The notes: generated by a model from the sequence alone, not told the origin. Shown: positions 7,767 through 16,272, numbered from the stretch's first letter. The stretch: 64,000 bases of DNA from Microbacterium sp. SL75 (GCF_026625865.1 NZ_CP113067.1:2046001-2110000), one strand, 5' to 3'. Translations and numbers: made by a program.

Positions 7767-9068
7767 TCAGCCCCGGATGGATGCCGCACGGGCACGACGA
7801 CGCAACGCGATCCCGGCCAGGACGATCGCACCGACGCCGATGAACCCGCCGGCCAGGGCTGACGACTCGGGCCCGGCGACCGGAACGGCGAGCTGTCCGG
7901 CGTTGGGACCGACCGTCGCGTTCGCGAGGTTCACGCTGGCCACCGACCCGGAGGGACCGAGGCCCAGACGCAGCGCGGTCTGCGTGAACGAACCGTCCGA
8001 ACCGGTCGACTGCACGTTGACCTGCATCTGTGCCAGTTGCGTCAGCGCATTGCTGAGCGGGGTGACGACGGTGCTGCTGATCCCGTTCAGCGCGGGCACG
8101 ATCGTCGCCTTCGCGGTGTCGACGGCCGCTTGCAGGGCGATGCCCGCAGCCGCGGTGAAGATGTTCGACCGCAGGTTCGTGGCGAGGGCGCTCGCCGCGT
8201 TCAGCACACCGTCGACCTGGCTGACGATCTTGTTCGCCACGGCCTGCGGGACGTACGAGAGCAGGTCGGTGCCCGGCGGCAGAGCGTTGACGCTGGAGAC
8301 ACCGGCGGCCGAGGTCAGGTCGTCGAGCGTCAGCTGGACCGTGCCCGACGAGAACGGATTCGTCAGTCCCGCACCGCTGGTGTTCGCGAGCGCGATCAGC
8401 GTGTTCAGCGCCGGGTTGATGATGCCGAGCACACCGGAGACGATCGTGCCGTCGACCACGAAACCGGCGTCGGAGAGGACGTACTGACCGGTCTGCGTGC
8501 CGTCGGCGGCTTGCTGGGCGGAGGCGGCCAGCACACCCAGATCGACTTTCAGCCCGACGGGCGCCGACGACGATCCCAGCCGGAAGGTCGCCGACTGGTT
8601 CGCGGACGGCGAGCCGACGTTCGAGGGCGTGACCGTGCCCGCGCCGATGAGGCTGGGGGCAGCCGAGACGGCACCGGAGAACGCGGAAGAACTGCCGTCG
8701 TCGCGCGCCTGGGCGTACTGGCCGACAGCGCCGAGCTGGATGATCCCGTTGTCGCCGAAGAGGTTCGTCGATCCCGCCGACAGGCCGACGAGGCCCGCGA
8801 TCGCCGAGGCGTCGAGCGGCTGGTCGGTGGTAACGTCGCCGCTGGCATCGGGGTTGACCGCCTGCGCTCCCCTCAAGGCGAGGGCGTTGTCGAGCACGTT
8901 CGTCCCGAGCAGGGACGTCTCGACGAGCCGCCCGGTGCCCTGTGAGACGACGGCTGCAGCTTGGGCGCTGGTCGCCGGGATGAGCAGGGCGGCGGCGACG
9001 GCGACCGCACCTGCGGTCCGCGTCGTGCGCCGCACCCGGCCGTAGGACGTTGATGATCCGGTGGTCAT
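7767..9068 (-). CDS. Secreted choice-of-anchor G type surface protein
   Basis: 433 residues. A Sec signal peptide (basic GRVRRTTRT, a hydrophobic core, cleavage probably after SAQA near residue 37) is followed by an Ala/Ser/Gly/Val-rich body, low in charge, with segments such as LGAVGQYAQA and AFSGAVSAAPS. The body matches my memory of the family that NCBI calls choice-of-anchor G. The C-terminus is a tripartite anchor: Pro-rich VPVAGPESS, a helix (about 402-423) and the basic end RRRARAASIRG. No LPXTG is present, so the neighbouring exosortase rather than a classical sortase is the logical processing enzyme. GGAAGAAGACACC precedes the ATG. First gene of the operon. Confidence 0.75.
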   Translation of the reverse strand: MTTGSSTSYGRVRRTTRTAGAVAVAAALLIPATSAQAAAVVSQGTGRLVETSLLGTNVLDNALALRGAQAVNPDASGDVTTDQPLDASAIAGLVGLSAGSTNLFGDNGIIQLGAVGQYAQARDDGSSSAFSGAVSAAPSLIGAGTVTPSNVGSPSANQSATFRLGSSSAPVGLKVDLGVLAASAQQAADGTQTGQYVLSDAGFVVDGTIVSGVLGIINPALNTLIALANTSGAGLTNPFSSGTVQLTLDDLTSAAGVSSVNALPPGTDLLSYVPQAVANKIVSQVDGVLNAASALATNLRSNIFTAAAGIALQAAVDTAKATIVPALNGISSTVVTPLSNALTQLAQMQVNVQSTGSDGSFTQTALRLGLGPSGSVASVNLANATVGPNAGQLAVPVAGPESSALAGGFIGVGAIVLAGIALRRRARAASIRG

Positions 9069-9305
9069 GGTGTCTTCTTCCTGGTCAATCCGCGCGCCGT
9101 GGAGCCCGCGATCGGGTCGGGTCATGCGGGTCGTGGTGACGCTAGGGGCTCGCAGAGATCGGCACATCGGTGTGGCACACGTAACGTTCCGGAGGGGGCT
9201 CTCAGCGTGGTGCTCGGTATGGCTGCGCAAACACTGATGCCTCTCAGTGACCAGGGAGACGCGCGGAATTCGGTGTAGGAACGGAGGGGGGTGCCGCCTC
9301 GCGTA

Positions 9306-9322
9306 CCCCTAGTACAAGGGGG
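9306..9322 (+). promoter_or_regulatory. Inverted repeat overlapping the luxR-type ribosome site
   Basis: CCCCT (9306-9310) and AGGGG (9317-9321) form an inverted repeat with a 6-nt spacer. The Shine-Dalgarno AAGGGGG (9316-9322) of the gene starting at 9332 lies in its 3' arm. It could be an operator or a small hairpin limiting translation. The rest of the divergent intergenic region 9069-9331 shows no stronger signal to me. Confidence 0.35.
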
Positions 9323-9331
9323 TTGCAAACA

Positions 9332-11758
9332 ATGAGTGGTGCTCGAACATTCGTAGGGCGCTCGGTGGAACGAGCCCTGGCGGTAGCCGCCTTCAGCCGG
9401 AATCGGAGCGTGTTCGTGACAGGCCCCAGCCGGAGCGGGCGCTCAACGCTCCTGACGTCGGTCGTGAGGGATCTGGCCCGGCCCACGGTTTTCCTGGAAC
9501 GTCGTCCGAACGGCGTGACACGGTGCGGTCCCCGCACGACGGACCGGCATCCGGTGACGGGGGAGGACGATGTCGCCGCTCTGATCGACGCGCTCGCCCA
9601 CGACATCCCTCTCGTCGTCGACGACCTGGACCTGCTCCCGTACCCGGTGCTGGCCCCGCTCATCGACGCCTTCCGCACGACGCCGACCGTCTTCCTGGCC
9701 GCCATGTCGCCTCGTCATGTCGTGGCGTCGGCGAGTGCGGAGCGATGGGAGACACTGCGCCCGATGTTCGATCAGTCCGAGGCCCTCGCCATACCCTTGC
9801 CGCCGCTGTCTCTGCGCGAGACGGCGGATCTCGGCGATGCCCTGCGCACGGCCCGCTACGGGGCCGATCGCGCGGACGACGCCTGGCACATGGCGCTGCA
9901 CCACCTCAGCGGGGGGAGCCCGGCCCTCGTGCGCGAGATCGTCGAGGCGGCGGCGGCCCGCGGGCGTCTTCATGCGCTTCTCCCGATCGATCCCCAGACT
10001 GACGCTCTCCCGGGGGCGGTCGTGGCATCCGCGATGAAGATGCTTGCTCCCCTGGACGCTCGTGAGCGACGGATCCTCGCGGCCCTGGCCGAGCTCGGGC
10101 CCGTGCCCAACGGGCATCTCGGGTCGATCGTTGCCTCTGACGTCCTTGCGCGGCTGCACGACGGCGGCCTGCTGTCGGCGGGGGCGGATCCCAGTACCTC
10201 CGCCGTGAGCGGTGTGATCGCGCGGATGGTGACCGATTCGAGCGATCTCGGCAATTTCGACGACGAGCGGCGAGCGCTGGCGCGAGAATTGCTCCTTCTC
10301 TCCCGGCACTCGTCGCGTCTGACGCCGGGGGAGGAGAAGTTCTGCGCGCGGTGGGCCGACGCCGCGGGCGACGCGTCGCTCGAGAAGGCCCTCGCCCGGA
10401 TTCTTCCGCGGGCAGCGCTTGCGCTCGCGCGGTCGAGTTCGCCCTGTGAGGCCCTGCCCGTCGCGGAAAGAGTGCTCGAGGCGAAGCCCGATGCGACCGC
10501 GTTCTCCGCGCTCATCCTCGCCCGCGTCGCTCTCGGGGAGTACTCCGAGGCCGAACGTCTGCTGGATCACTACCCCGTTCCCACGACGAAGGAGGAGCGC
10601 GAGGGGGCTCTCCACGTGCACGTGAGCGTCCTGTTCGCCACCTGCACGGGGATCGACGCGGCCCTGGAGCGGCTGCGGACCTTGGCCGACTGGGCCCCTG
10701 ACGACGAGGCATGGCGGCTTCGGCTGGAGTGCTCGGTCAACGCCCTGTCGTTGTCCAGCGGGTCGGCCCCCGATCTTCCGGACGACCTGACCATGCTGGA
10801 CCCCCACGCGGACGAGGAGACGGTCAGTCTGACCGAGGCGTGTCAGGCGGCCTTCGAGGCCTCGCGCGGCGACAGCGCGAGAGTGCACGAGCTCCTGCAC
10901 CGACGGCATCAGACGCACGGGATGGACGTGGAGTCCAACTTCACGGTCTTCCGGCTGCACGCCTTCGCCCTGATGATGCTCGGAGAGGATCTGGACCTGG
11001 TCCAGAGGGCCACGCGGCGTCGCCTGCTGGTCGCACGGTGGGAGGACCGGCAAGACGATGTGGCGCTGCTCGCTCTCACGGACGCGTCGATCCAGGTCAT
11101 CCGGGGTCGACCTGCGGACGCCCTGCTGAGCCTGGGACTCATCGACGGGAGCCCCACGGAGCCGGTACGCATCTGGTGCGAGGTCGTCCGCGCGGCGGCG
11201 CTCGTCGTCAACGGCGATCTCGTGCACGCCGCCGCCGCCATCGAGCGTATCGACGCCGTCTCCGAGGACTGGGGTCGTGGGGGGTTCGGTGCCGTTCGCG
11301 ACACCGTGTGCGCGCTGTTCGACGCCGCGAGTCGTCGGCCGCTCGCGGCCGCTGCGCGAGCGGAACGGGTGCTCGAACAAGCCCAGCGGACGATGCCCAT
11401 CCTCGTGCCCGTGCTCCTGCGCTTCCAGTTGCAGAGCGGAGTCCCGGCCGAGGAGGTTCTCGAGCGTGCCGAGCTCCTCACCCAGCAGCTCGACATCGCC
11501 TCGCTGCACGCCTTCGTGGACGAGTTGCGAACGATGACCGGACGCGACGTGGCGCGCTTGGAAGTGTTGACCGCGCGCGAGAGGGAGGTCGTCCAGTTCG
11601 CCGCGTCGGGGTTCTCGAACGCCGAGATCGCCGCTCGCCTGAGTCTGTCGGTCCGAACCGTCGAATCCCACCTGCACCACGCGCGAACACGACTGGGGAT
11701 GGGGCGTTACGAGAGGTTCTCGTCCGTGCCCGCCTCACTGGCGGCCGGCAGCCGCTGA
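9332..11758 (+). CDS. LuxR-family regulator with N-terminal ATPase domain (LAL/MalT-like)
   Basis: 808 residues. The Walker A motif GPSRSGRST (about 30-38) and Walker B-like PLVVDDLDLL open a STAND-type NTPase. A long helical, TPR-like middle follows (about 300-735). It ends in a LuxR HTH (about 743-790: LTAREREVVQ, NAEIAARLSLSVRTVESHLHHAR). Such proteins are ligand- and ATP-controlled activators. The ATG at 9332 is chosen over the TTG at 9323 because AAGGGGG is correctly spaced from it. It is divergent from the surface-protein operon, and I infer that it controls it. The ligand is unknown. Confidence 0.9.
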   Translation: MSGARTFVGRSVERALAVAAFSRNRSVFVTGPSRSGRSTLLTSVVRDLARPTVFLERRPNGVTRCGPRTTDRHPVTGEDDVAALIDALAHDIPLVVDDLDLLPYPVLAPLIDAFRTTPTVFLAAMSPRHVVASASAERWETLRPMFDQSEALAIPLPPLSLRETADLGDALRTARYGADRADDAWHMALHHLSGGSPALVREIVEAAAARGRLHALLPIDPQTDALPGAVVASAMKMLAPLDARERRILAALAELGPVPNGHLGSIVASDVLARLHDGGLLSAGADPSTSAVSGVIARMVTDSSDLGNFDDERRALARELLLLSRHSSRLTPGEEKFCARWADAAGDASLEKALARILPRAALALARSSSPCEALPVAERVLEAKPDATAFSALILARVALGEYSEAERLLDHYPVPTTKEEREGALHVHVSVLFATCTGIDAALERLRTLADWAPDDEAWRLRLECSVNALSLSSGSAPDLPDDLTMLDPHADEETVSLTEACQAAFEASRGDSARVHELLHRRHQTHGMDVESNFTVFRLHAFALMMLGEDLDLVQRATRRRLLVARWEDRQDDVALLALTDASIQVIRGRPADALLSLGLIDGSPTEPVRIWCEVVRAAALVVNGDLVHAAAAIERIDAVSEDWGRGGFGAVRDTVCALFDAASRRPLAAAARAERVLEQAQRTMPILVPVLLRFQLQSGVPAEEVLERAELLTQQLDIASLHAFVDELRTMTGRDVARLEVLTAREREVVQFAASGFSNAEIAARLSLSVRTVESHLHHARTRLGMGRYERFSSVPASLAAGSR

Positions 11759-11794
11759 GTCGACGGCGCCTACGGGGCGCACGCCGACCGACGT

Positions 11795-11831
11795 CGTCGT
11801 CCCGCGTCCGTGATCCGGACGCGGGACGACG
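11795..11831. terminator. Bidirectional hairpin terminator
   Basis: Perfect 16-bp inverted repeat CGTCGTCCCGCGTCCG (11795-11810) / its complement (11816-11831) with a 5-nt loop, between the convergent luxR-type and phosphohexomutase genes. There is no long T-tract, as is common for GC-rich actinobacterial terminators. Confidence 0.75.
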
Positions 11832-11835
11832 CTCG

Positions 11836-13509
11836 TCAGCTACGTGCGGCGACGAGCAACTCCTCGGCGCCGGCGCGCAGCGCCGTCAGACGACGATTGG
11901 CCTTCTTGGCCGAACCCGCGTGCACATCGAGGTACAGCTTGAGCTTCGGCTCGGTGCCGCTGGGGCGAACGATCAGGCGCGAGCCGTCCTCGAGCCACAG
12001 GCGCAGCACGTCGCCGGGCGGCAGCCCGTCCACCCCGAGGAGCAGATCGTCGATGCGGCTCACGCCGACCTCGCCGACCGCGACGGGCGGATGAGCACGC
12101 AGGGATGCCATGATCCCGGCGATCTCGCTCACATCGGTGACCCGGATCGAGATCTGGTCGCTCGCGAAGGCCTCGAACGTCTCCCGGAACTCACGGAGCA
12201 GGTCCGCGACGGTCCGGCCCTGGGCTCGGGCGTCGGCGGCCATGCCCAGCAGTGCGATCGCGGCGGAGATCCCGTCCTTGTCGCGGACGACGTCGGGGTT
12301 CACGAGGTAGCCCAGCGCCTCCTCGAAGCCGAAGACGATCCCCGGCGCACGCGAGATCCACTTGAACCCGGTGAGCGTCGCGCGGAAGTCGAGACCGTAG
12401 TGCTCGGCCACCGCCTGCAGACCGGGCGACGAGACGAGAGAGCAGGCCAGAGTGCCGCCCGTTCCGGCCGAGGCCGCGGCGCGCGCCGCACGCCAGCCCA
12501 ACAGCAGACCGATCTCGTTGCCGCTCAACCGGCGCCATCCGCCCTCGGTCTCGGCATCCGGGATCGCGACGGCGAGGCGGTCGGCATCCGGATCGTTCGC
12601 GATGACCAGCTCGGCGTCGGACACCCGCGCCGTCTCGAACGCGAGGTCCATCGCGCCGGGTTCCTCGGGATTGGGGAAGGCCACCGTCGGGAAGCGTCCG
12701 TCGGGGTGGATCTGCGCCTCGACGAGCACCGGCGCGGGGTATCCGGCCTGCGTCAGCACGCGCGAGAACGTCTCCCATCCCACGCCGTGCATCGCGGTGT
12801 ACACCCAGCGCAGTCCCGAGGCTCCCGCGGGCGCCGGCGCCACCTCGGCGGTGGACGCGATGTACGCCTCGACGACGGACTCGGGGGCGTTGGCGTACCC
12901 GACCGAGCGCGGTAGCACCGTGACGTCACCGGCGTCGGCGATGCGCTGGATGTGGGCGGCGATCTCGGCGTCGGCCGGCGACACGATCTGAGCGCCCTGG
13001 TCGTCGCCGCCGAGGTAGACCTTGTACCCGTTGTCGTCCGGCGGGTTATGGCTGGCGGTGACCATCACGCCGGCATCGGCGCCCAGGTGCCGCACCGCGA
13101 AGGCGAGCACGGGAGTGGGCAGCAGTCGGGGCAGCAGGATCGCATTCAGGCCCGCCCCGGCGAAGATCTCGACCGAGTCGCGCGCGAACACGTCGGAGTT
13201 GCGCCGACCGTCGTAGCCGACCACGACGGTCGGCGCCTCGCCGGACGAGCGCTCGTTCAGGTACGCGGCGAAGCCCGCGGCGGCCTGGGCCACGAGCACA
13301 CGGTTCATGCGGTTCGATCCCGCCCCGAGAGTGCCGCGCAGCCCGGCGGTGCCGAAGGCCAGACGGGTCGCGAAGCGGTCCTCGAGGTCGGCGGTCGCCT
13401 CGGCATCCCCGCCCTCGACGCGTGCGATGAGCTGTGTCAGCTCGTCACGGGTCACGGCATCCGGGTCCTGCGCGAGCCAGGCGCGGGCGGCGGACAGGTA
13501 CTCGCTCAC
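11836..13509 (-). CDS. Phospho-sugar mutase (phosphoglucomutase/phosphomannomutase)
   Basis: 557 residues, the long form of the alpha-D-phosphohexomutase family. It moves phosphate between C1 and C6 of glucose or mannose, feeding nucleotide-sugar synthesis. The catalytic serine is S153 in VTASHNPPDDNGYK. The metal loop is DPDADR and the sugar loop GFEEALG. The C-terminal phosphate-binding loop RPSGTEPKLK is intact. It starts with a GTG overlapping the stop of the purine phosphorylase gene (GTGA), so the two form an operon. Glucose versus mannose preference cannot be read from the sequence. Confidence 0.94.
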   Translation of the reverse strand: MSEYLSAARAWLAQDPDAVTRDELTQLIARVEGGDAEATADLEDRFATRLAFGTAGLRGTLGAGSNRMNRVLVAQAAAGFAAYLNERSSGEAPTVVVGYDGRRNSDVFARDSVEIFAGAGLNAILLPRLLPTPVLAFAVRHLGADAGVMVTASHNPPDDNGYKVYLGGDDQGAQIVSPADAEIAAHIQRIADAGDVTVLPRSVGYANAPESVVEAYIASTAEVAPAPAGASGLRWVYTAMHGVGWETFSRVLTQAGYPAPVLVEAQIHPDGRFPTVAFPNPEEPGAMDLAFETARVSDAELVIANDPDADRLAVAIPDAETEGGWRRLSGNEIGLLLGWRAARAAASAGTGGTLACSLVSSPGLQAVAEHYGLDFRATLTGFKWISRAPGIVFGFEEALGYLVNPDVVRDKDGISAAIALLGMAADARAQGRTVADLLREFRETFEAFASDQISIRVTDVSEIAGIMASLRAHPPVAVGEVGVSRIDDLLLGVDGLPPGDVLRLWLEDGSRLIVRPSGTEPKLKLYLDVHAGSAKKANRRLTALRAGAEELLVAARS

Positions 13510-14339
13510 AGCGAGCCGATCACGCGGGCCAGCAGCGCCGAGATGACCGGCTCGGCCTCGCGGCCGGCTTCGAGCACCTCGGCGTGGCTGAGCGGGGTCT
13601 GCTGGATGCCGGCGGCCAGGTTCGTGATGAGCGAGAAGCCGAGGATCTCCATGCCCGCCTGGCGTGCCGCGATGGCCTCGAGGGCCGTGGACATCCCGAC
13701 GATGTGGCCGCCGATGGCCTTGGCCATCTGCACCTCGGCGGGGGTCTCGTAGTGGGGCCCTCGGAACTGCGTGTAGACGCCCTCGTCGAGCGTGGGGTCG
13801 ATCTCGCGCGCGATCGCGCGCAGGCGCTTGGAGTACAGGTCGGTGAGGTCGATGAAGGTCGCGCCCTCGAGGGGCGAGTCGGCCGTGAGGTTGATGTGGT
13901 CGCTGATGAGCACGGGCTGGCCGGGCTTCCACGTCTCGCGGATGCCGCCGGCCCCGTTGGTGAGGATCATCGTGGTCGCGCCCGTCGCCGCGGCCGTGCG
14001 CACGCTGTGCACGACCCGTCGGACGCCGTGGCCCTCGTAGTAGTGCGTGCGCGCGCCGATGACGAGCACGTTCTTACCGCCCGGGGTGCGGACGCTGCGG
14101 AGCGTGCCGACGTGCCCCTCGAGAGCGGGCTTGCTGAAGCCGGTGACCTCGGTGGCCGGGAACGACGCCGTCTCTTCGCCGATGAGTTCGGCGGCGCGGC
14201 CCCAGCCCGACCCGAGGGTCACGGCGATGTCGTGGTGCTCGACGCCCGAGAGACGGGCGATGTCGGACGCTGCGGCCGTGGCGACCTCGAACGGGTCGAC
14301 CGCCGGGTCATCGAGCGGGTGAGAAGTGCTGTTGGACAT
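13506..14339 (-). CDS. Purine-nucleoside phosphorylase (trimeric type)
   Basis: 277 residues. It cleaves inosine and guanosine (and deoxy forms) with phosphate to base plus (deoxy)ribose-1-phosphate. The family landmarks are LGSGWG near the N-terminus (phosphate loop), GARTHYYEGH, LTNGAGGI, TQFRGPHYETPAE and VGMSTALEAIAA, then the base-pocket Asn in FSLITNLAAG. Followed with a 4-nt overlap by the phosphohexomutase, which also isomerises pentose phosphates in some nucleoside salvage operons; this pairing is common in Actinobacteria. Its promoter appears leaderless. Confidence 0.95.
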   Translation of the reverse strand: MSNSTSHPLDDPAVDPFEVATAAASDIARLSGVEHHDIAVTLGSGWGRAAELIGEETASFPATEVTGFSKPALEGHVGTLRSVRTPGGKNVLVIGARTHYYEGHGVRRVVHSVRTAAATGATTMILTNGAGGIRETWKPGQPVLISDHINLTADSPLEGATFIDLTDLYSKRLRAIAREIDPTLDEGVYTQFRGPHYETPAEVQMAKAIGGHIVGMSTALEAIAARQAGMEILGFSLITNLAAGIQQTPLSHAEVLEAGREAEPVISALLARVIGSL

Positions 14340-14345
14340 TCCCCC

Positions 14346-14351
14346 ACTCTA
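14346..14351 (-). promoter_or_regulatory. -10 box, leaderless promoter of purine phosphorylase
   Basis: TAGAGT on the minus strand lies exactly 6 nt before the ATG at 14339, so transcription should begin at the start codon. No ribosome site is needed. Confidence 0.6.
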
Positions 14352-14442
14352 GAAACTACGGGGCCCGCGGGCCAGACGGCAGGCAACCGTGTCGATCGTG
14401 TCGGGCGGGCGGGGTGGCGCATCGGCACCCACCCGGCGCTGA

Positions 14443-14448
14443 CAGAAT
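14443..14448 (+). promoter_or_regulatory. -10 box, leaderless promoter of lpdA
   Basis: CAGAAT lies 7 nt before the ATG at 14456. This decides the start there and not at the in-frame ATG at 14447, which would overlap the box. Confidence 0.5.
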
Positions 14449-14455
14449 GGATGCC

Positions 14456-15907
14456 ATGGTGCAGAGCTTCGAGCGCAAGCAGTCCGTCGCGATCGTCGGC
14501 GGCGGCCCCGGCGGGTACGAGGCCGCTCTGTCGGCGGCCCAGCTCGGTGCCGACGTCACCCTCGTCGAGCGCGCCGGCGTGGGCGGCTCGGCCGTCATCA
14601 CCGACGTCGTGCCCTCCAAGACCCTCATCGCCACCGCCGATGCGGCCGTCGCCATCCGCAACGCCAGCAGCCTCGGCGTGCAGCTGTTCGCCAAGGACGA
14701 CCGGGGCAAGCCCCTGACCCCCGAGGTCGCGATCAACCTCGCCGCCGTCAACCAGCGTCTGCTGTCCCTCGCCCGTCAGCAGTCCGACGACATGCGCTCC
14801 TCGCTCCTCGAGGCGGGCGTGCGCATCATCTCCGGCCACGGCCGGCTCGACGGCAACGGCGCCGTGGTCGTCTCGACCGAGGCCGGCGGCACGGACTTCG
14901 ATCGCATCGAGGCCGAGACCCTCGTCGTCTCGGTCGGTGCCTCGCCCCGGGAGCTCCCCTCGGCCCAGCCCGACGGCGAGCGCATCCTCACGTGGACGCA
15001 GCTGTACAACATGAAGTCGGTGCCCTCTCACTTGATCGTGGTCGGCTCGGGCGTGACGGGTGCGGAGTTCGCCTCGGCCTACATGAACCTCGGCGCGAAG
15101 GTCACGCTCGTCTCGAGCCGCGACCAGGTGCTCCCCGGTGAGGATCAGGATGCCGCGGCCGTCCTCGAACGCGTCTTCCAGCGCGGCGGCATGACGCTGC
15201 TGTCGAAGGCGCGGGCCGATTCGGTCGTGAACACCGGCGACGGGGTGGTCGTCACCCTCGCCGACGGACGCACGATCGAGGGCAGCCACTGTCTCATGGC
15301 GGTCGGCTCGATCCCCAACACCGCCGGCCTCGGTCTCGAGCAGGCGGGCGTGCAGATGACCCCCACGGGCCACATCCGCGTCAACCGCGTCGCCCGCACC
15401 TCGGTGCCCAACATCTACGCCGCCGGCGACTGCACGAACTTCTACCCCCTGGCATCCGTCGCCTCGATGCAGGGCCGTCAGGCGATCTTCCACGCGCTGG
15501 GCGACATCGTCATCCCGCTCGAGACCCGCCGCATCACGGCCAACATCTTCACGGCGCCCGAGATCGCCACGGTCGGCTTCAGCGAGCAGGACGTCATCGA
15601 GGGGCGCATCGCCGGCAAGGTGCGCAAGCTCCCGCTCTCGGCGAACCCCCGCGCCAAGATGCAGGGCATCACCGACGGCTTCGTCAAGCTCATCGCCCGC
15701 GAGGGCAGCGGCACCGTGATGGGCGGCGTGATCGTCGGCCCCAAGGCGTCGGAGCTCATCTACCCGATCGCGATCGCCGTCGAGCGCCGCCTGACCGTGG
15801 ACCAGGTCGCGCGCGTGTTCGCCGTGTACCCCTCGCTCACGTCGAGCATCACCGACGCCGCCCGCGCCATGCACATCGTCGACCGCGACGACCCCGGCGA
15901 GGACTGA
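14456..15907 (+). CDS. lpdA: NAD(P)H-quinone dehydrogenase, LpdA-like flavoprotein
   Basis: 483 residues, pyridine nucleotide-disulfide oxidoreductase fold. FAD-binding GGGPGGYEAA is near residue 14, the NAD(P) dinucleotide loop is VVGSGVTGAEFAS, the second FAD site is IYAAGDCTN, and a dimerisation domain ends it. The redox disulfide of dihydrolipoamide dehydrogenases is absent: where CxxxxC should stand the sequence reads GVGGSAVITDVVPSK, with no cysteine. This matches the actinobacterial LpdA group that reduces quinones instead of lipoamide. Monocistronic by layout. The 3' end has been copied in the downstream tandem repeat (15891-16210). Confidence 0.9.
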   Translation: MVQSFERKQSVAIVGGGPGGYEAALSAAQLGADVTLVERAGVGGSAVITDVVPSKTLIATADAAVAIRNASSLGVQLFAKDDRGKPLTPEVAINLAAVNQRLLSLARQQSDDMRSSLLEAGVRIISGHGRLDGNGAVVVSTEAGGTDFDRIEAETLVVSVGASPRELPSAQPDGERILTWTQLYNMKSVPSHLIVVGSGVTGAEFASAYMNLGAKVTLVSSRDQVLPGEDQDAAAVLERVFQRGGMTLLSKARADSVVNTGDGVVVTLADGRTIEGSHCLMAVGSIPNTAGLGLEQAGVQMTPTGHIRVNRVARTSVPNIYAAGDCTNFYPLASVASMQGRQAIFHALGDIVIPLETRRITANIFTAPEIATVGFSEQDVIEGRIAGKVRKLPLSANPRAKMQGITDGFVKLIAREGSGTVMGGVIVGPKASELIYPIAIAVERRLTVDQVARVFAVYPSLTSSITDAARAMHIVDRDDPGED

Positions 15908-16050
15908 GCGGTGCGGATGCCGTGGGCTTGCGGTATCCGTCGTCGGGTGGTCGTCCCGCGGGCTCTGGCTGACGCATAAACGCTTCCTGCGGACGGAAAC
16001 GCGTTGTGCTCGTGTTTCTGCGTGGGGAGAGCGTTTCTGCGCGGGGGAAG
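15891..16050. repeat. 160-bp tandem repeat, copy 1 (includes lpdA 3' end)
   Basis: The sequence from ACCCCGGCGA recurs at an exact 160-bp offset in copy 2. It holds the last lpdA codons and stop, GGTGCGGATGCCG, a TGGCTGACGCATAAACGCTT block and a palindromic tail. In this copy the hairpin arm is degraded (GCGTTTCTGCGC where copy 2 has GCGTTTATGCGT). The intergenic stretch 15908-16290 holds no gene that I can support. Confidence 0.85.
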
Positions 16051-16210
16051 GCCCCGGCGACGACTGAGCGTTGCGGATGCCGTGGGCGTACGGCATCCGT
16101 CGCCCGGTGGCCGTCCCGAGGGGTTTGGCTGACGCATAAACGCTTCCTGCGCGCGGAAACGCGTTGTGCTCGTGTTTCTGCGCGCGGAGAGCGTTTATGC
16201 GTGAGGTGGG
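16051..16210. repeat. 160-bp tandem repeat, copy 2, with intact palindrome
   Basis: Second unit, beginning GCCCCGGCGACGACTGA, a copy of the lpdA terminus. ACGCATAAACGC (16132-16143) pairs perfectly with GCGTTTATGCGT (16191-16202), with a partly complementary GC-rich interior, so the unit can fold into an imperfect hairpin of about 70 nt on either strand. I see no transposase and no target-site duplication. Confidence 0.85.
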
Positions 16211-16240
16211 GCGGCGGGGAACGACGCCGGAGACGAACGA

Positions 16241-16272
16241 CGGCGCCGCACCCCCGGGGGAGCGCGGCGCCG
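16241..16272. terminator. Hairpin terminator between convergent lpdA and acyl-CoA carboxylase alpha
   Basis: CGGCGCCGC (16241-16249) and GCGGCGCCG (16264-16272) are complementary, and the inner ACCCCCGGGGG can extend the structure. It lies 18 nt from the carboxylase stop. There is no T-tract. Confidence 0.6.

Noticed and set aside
7767..7831. Longer form of the 64-aa peptide starting at 7831
   Set aside because: It would overlap the choice-of-anchor gene's 3' coding region by about 65 nt, and the added N-terminus is not a signal peptide.
9443..11680. 745-codon open frame on the minus strand
   Set aside because: Exact shadow of the LuxR-type ATPase gene with no family motif and a composition rich in Arg, Gly and Gln.
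14447..14455. Upstream in-frame ATG of lpdA as start
   Set aside because: It overlaps the CAGAAT box; the 6-7 nt spacing seen in other genes selects 14456.
16131..16202. Palindrome as a rho-independent terminator of lpdA
   Set aside because: It is part of a duplicated unit and has no T-tract; the shorter hairpin 16241-16272 is a better terminator candidate for this convergent pair.
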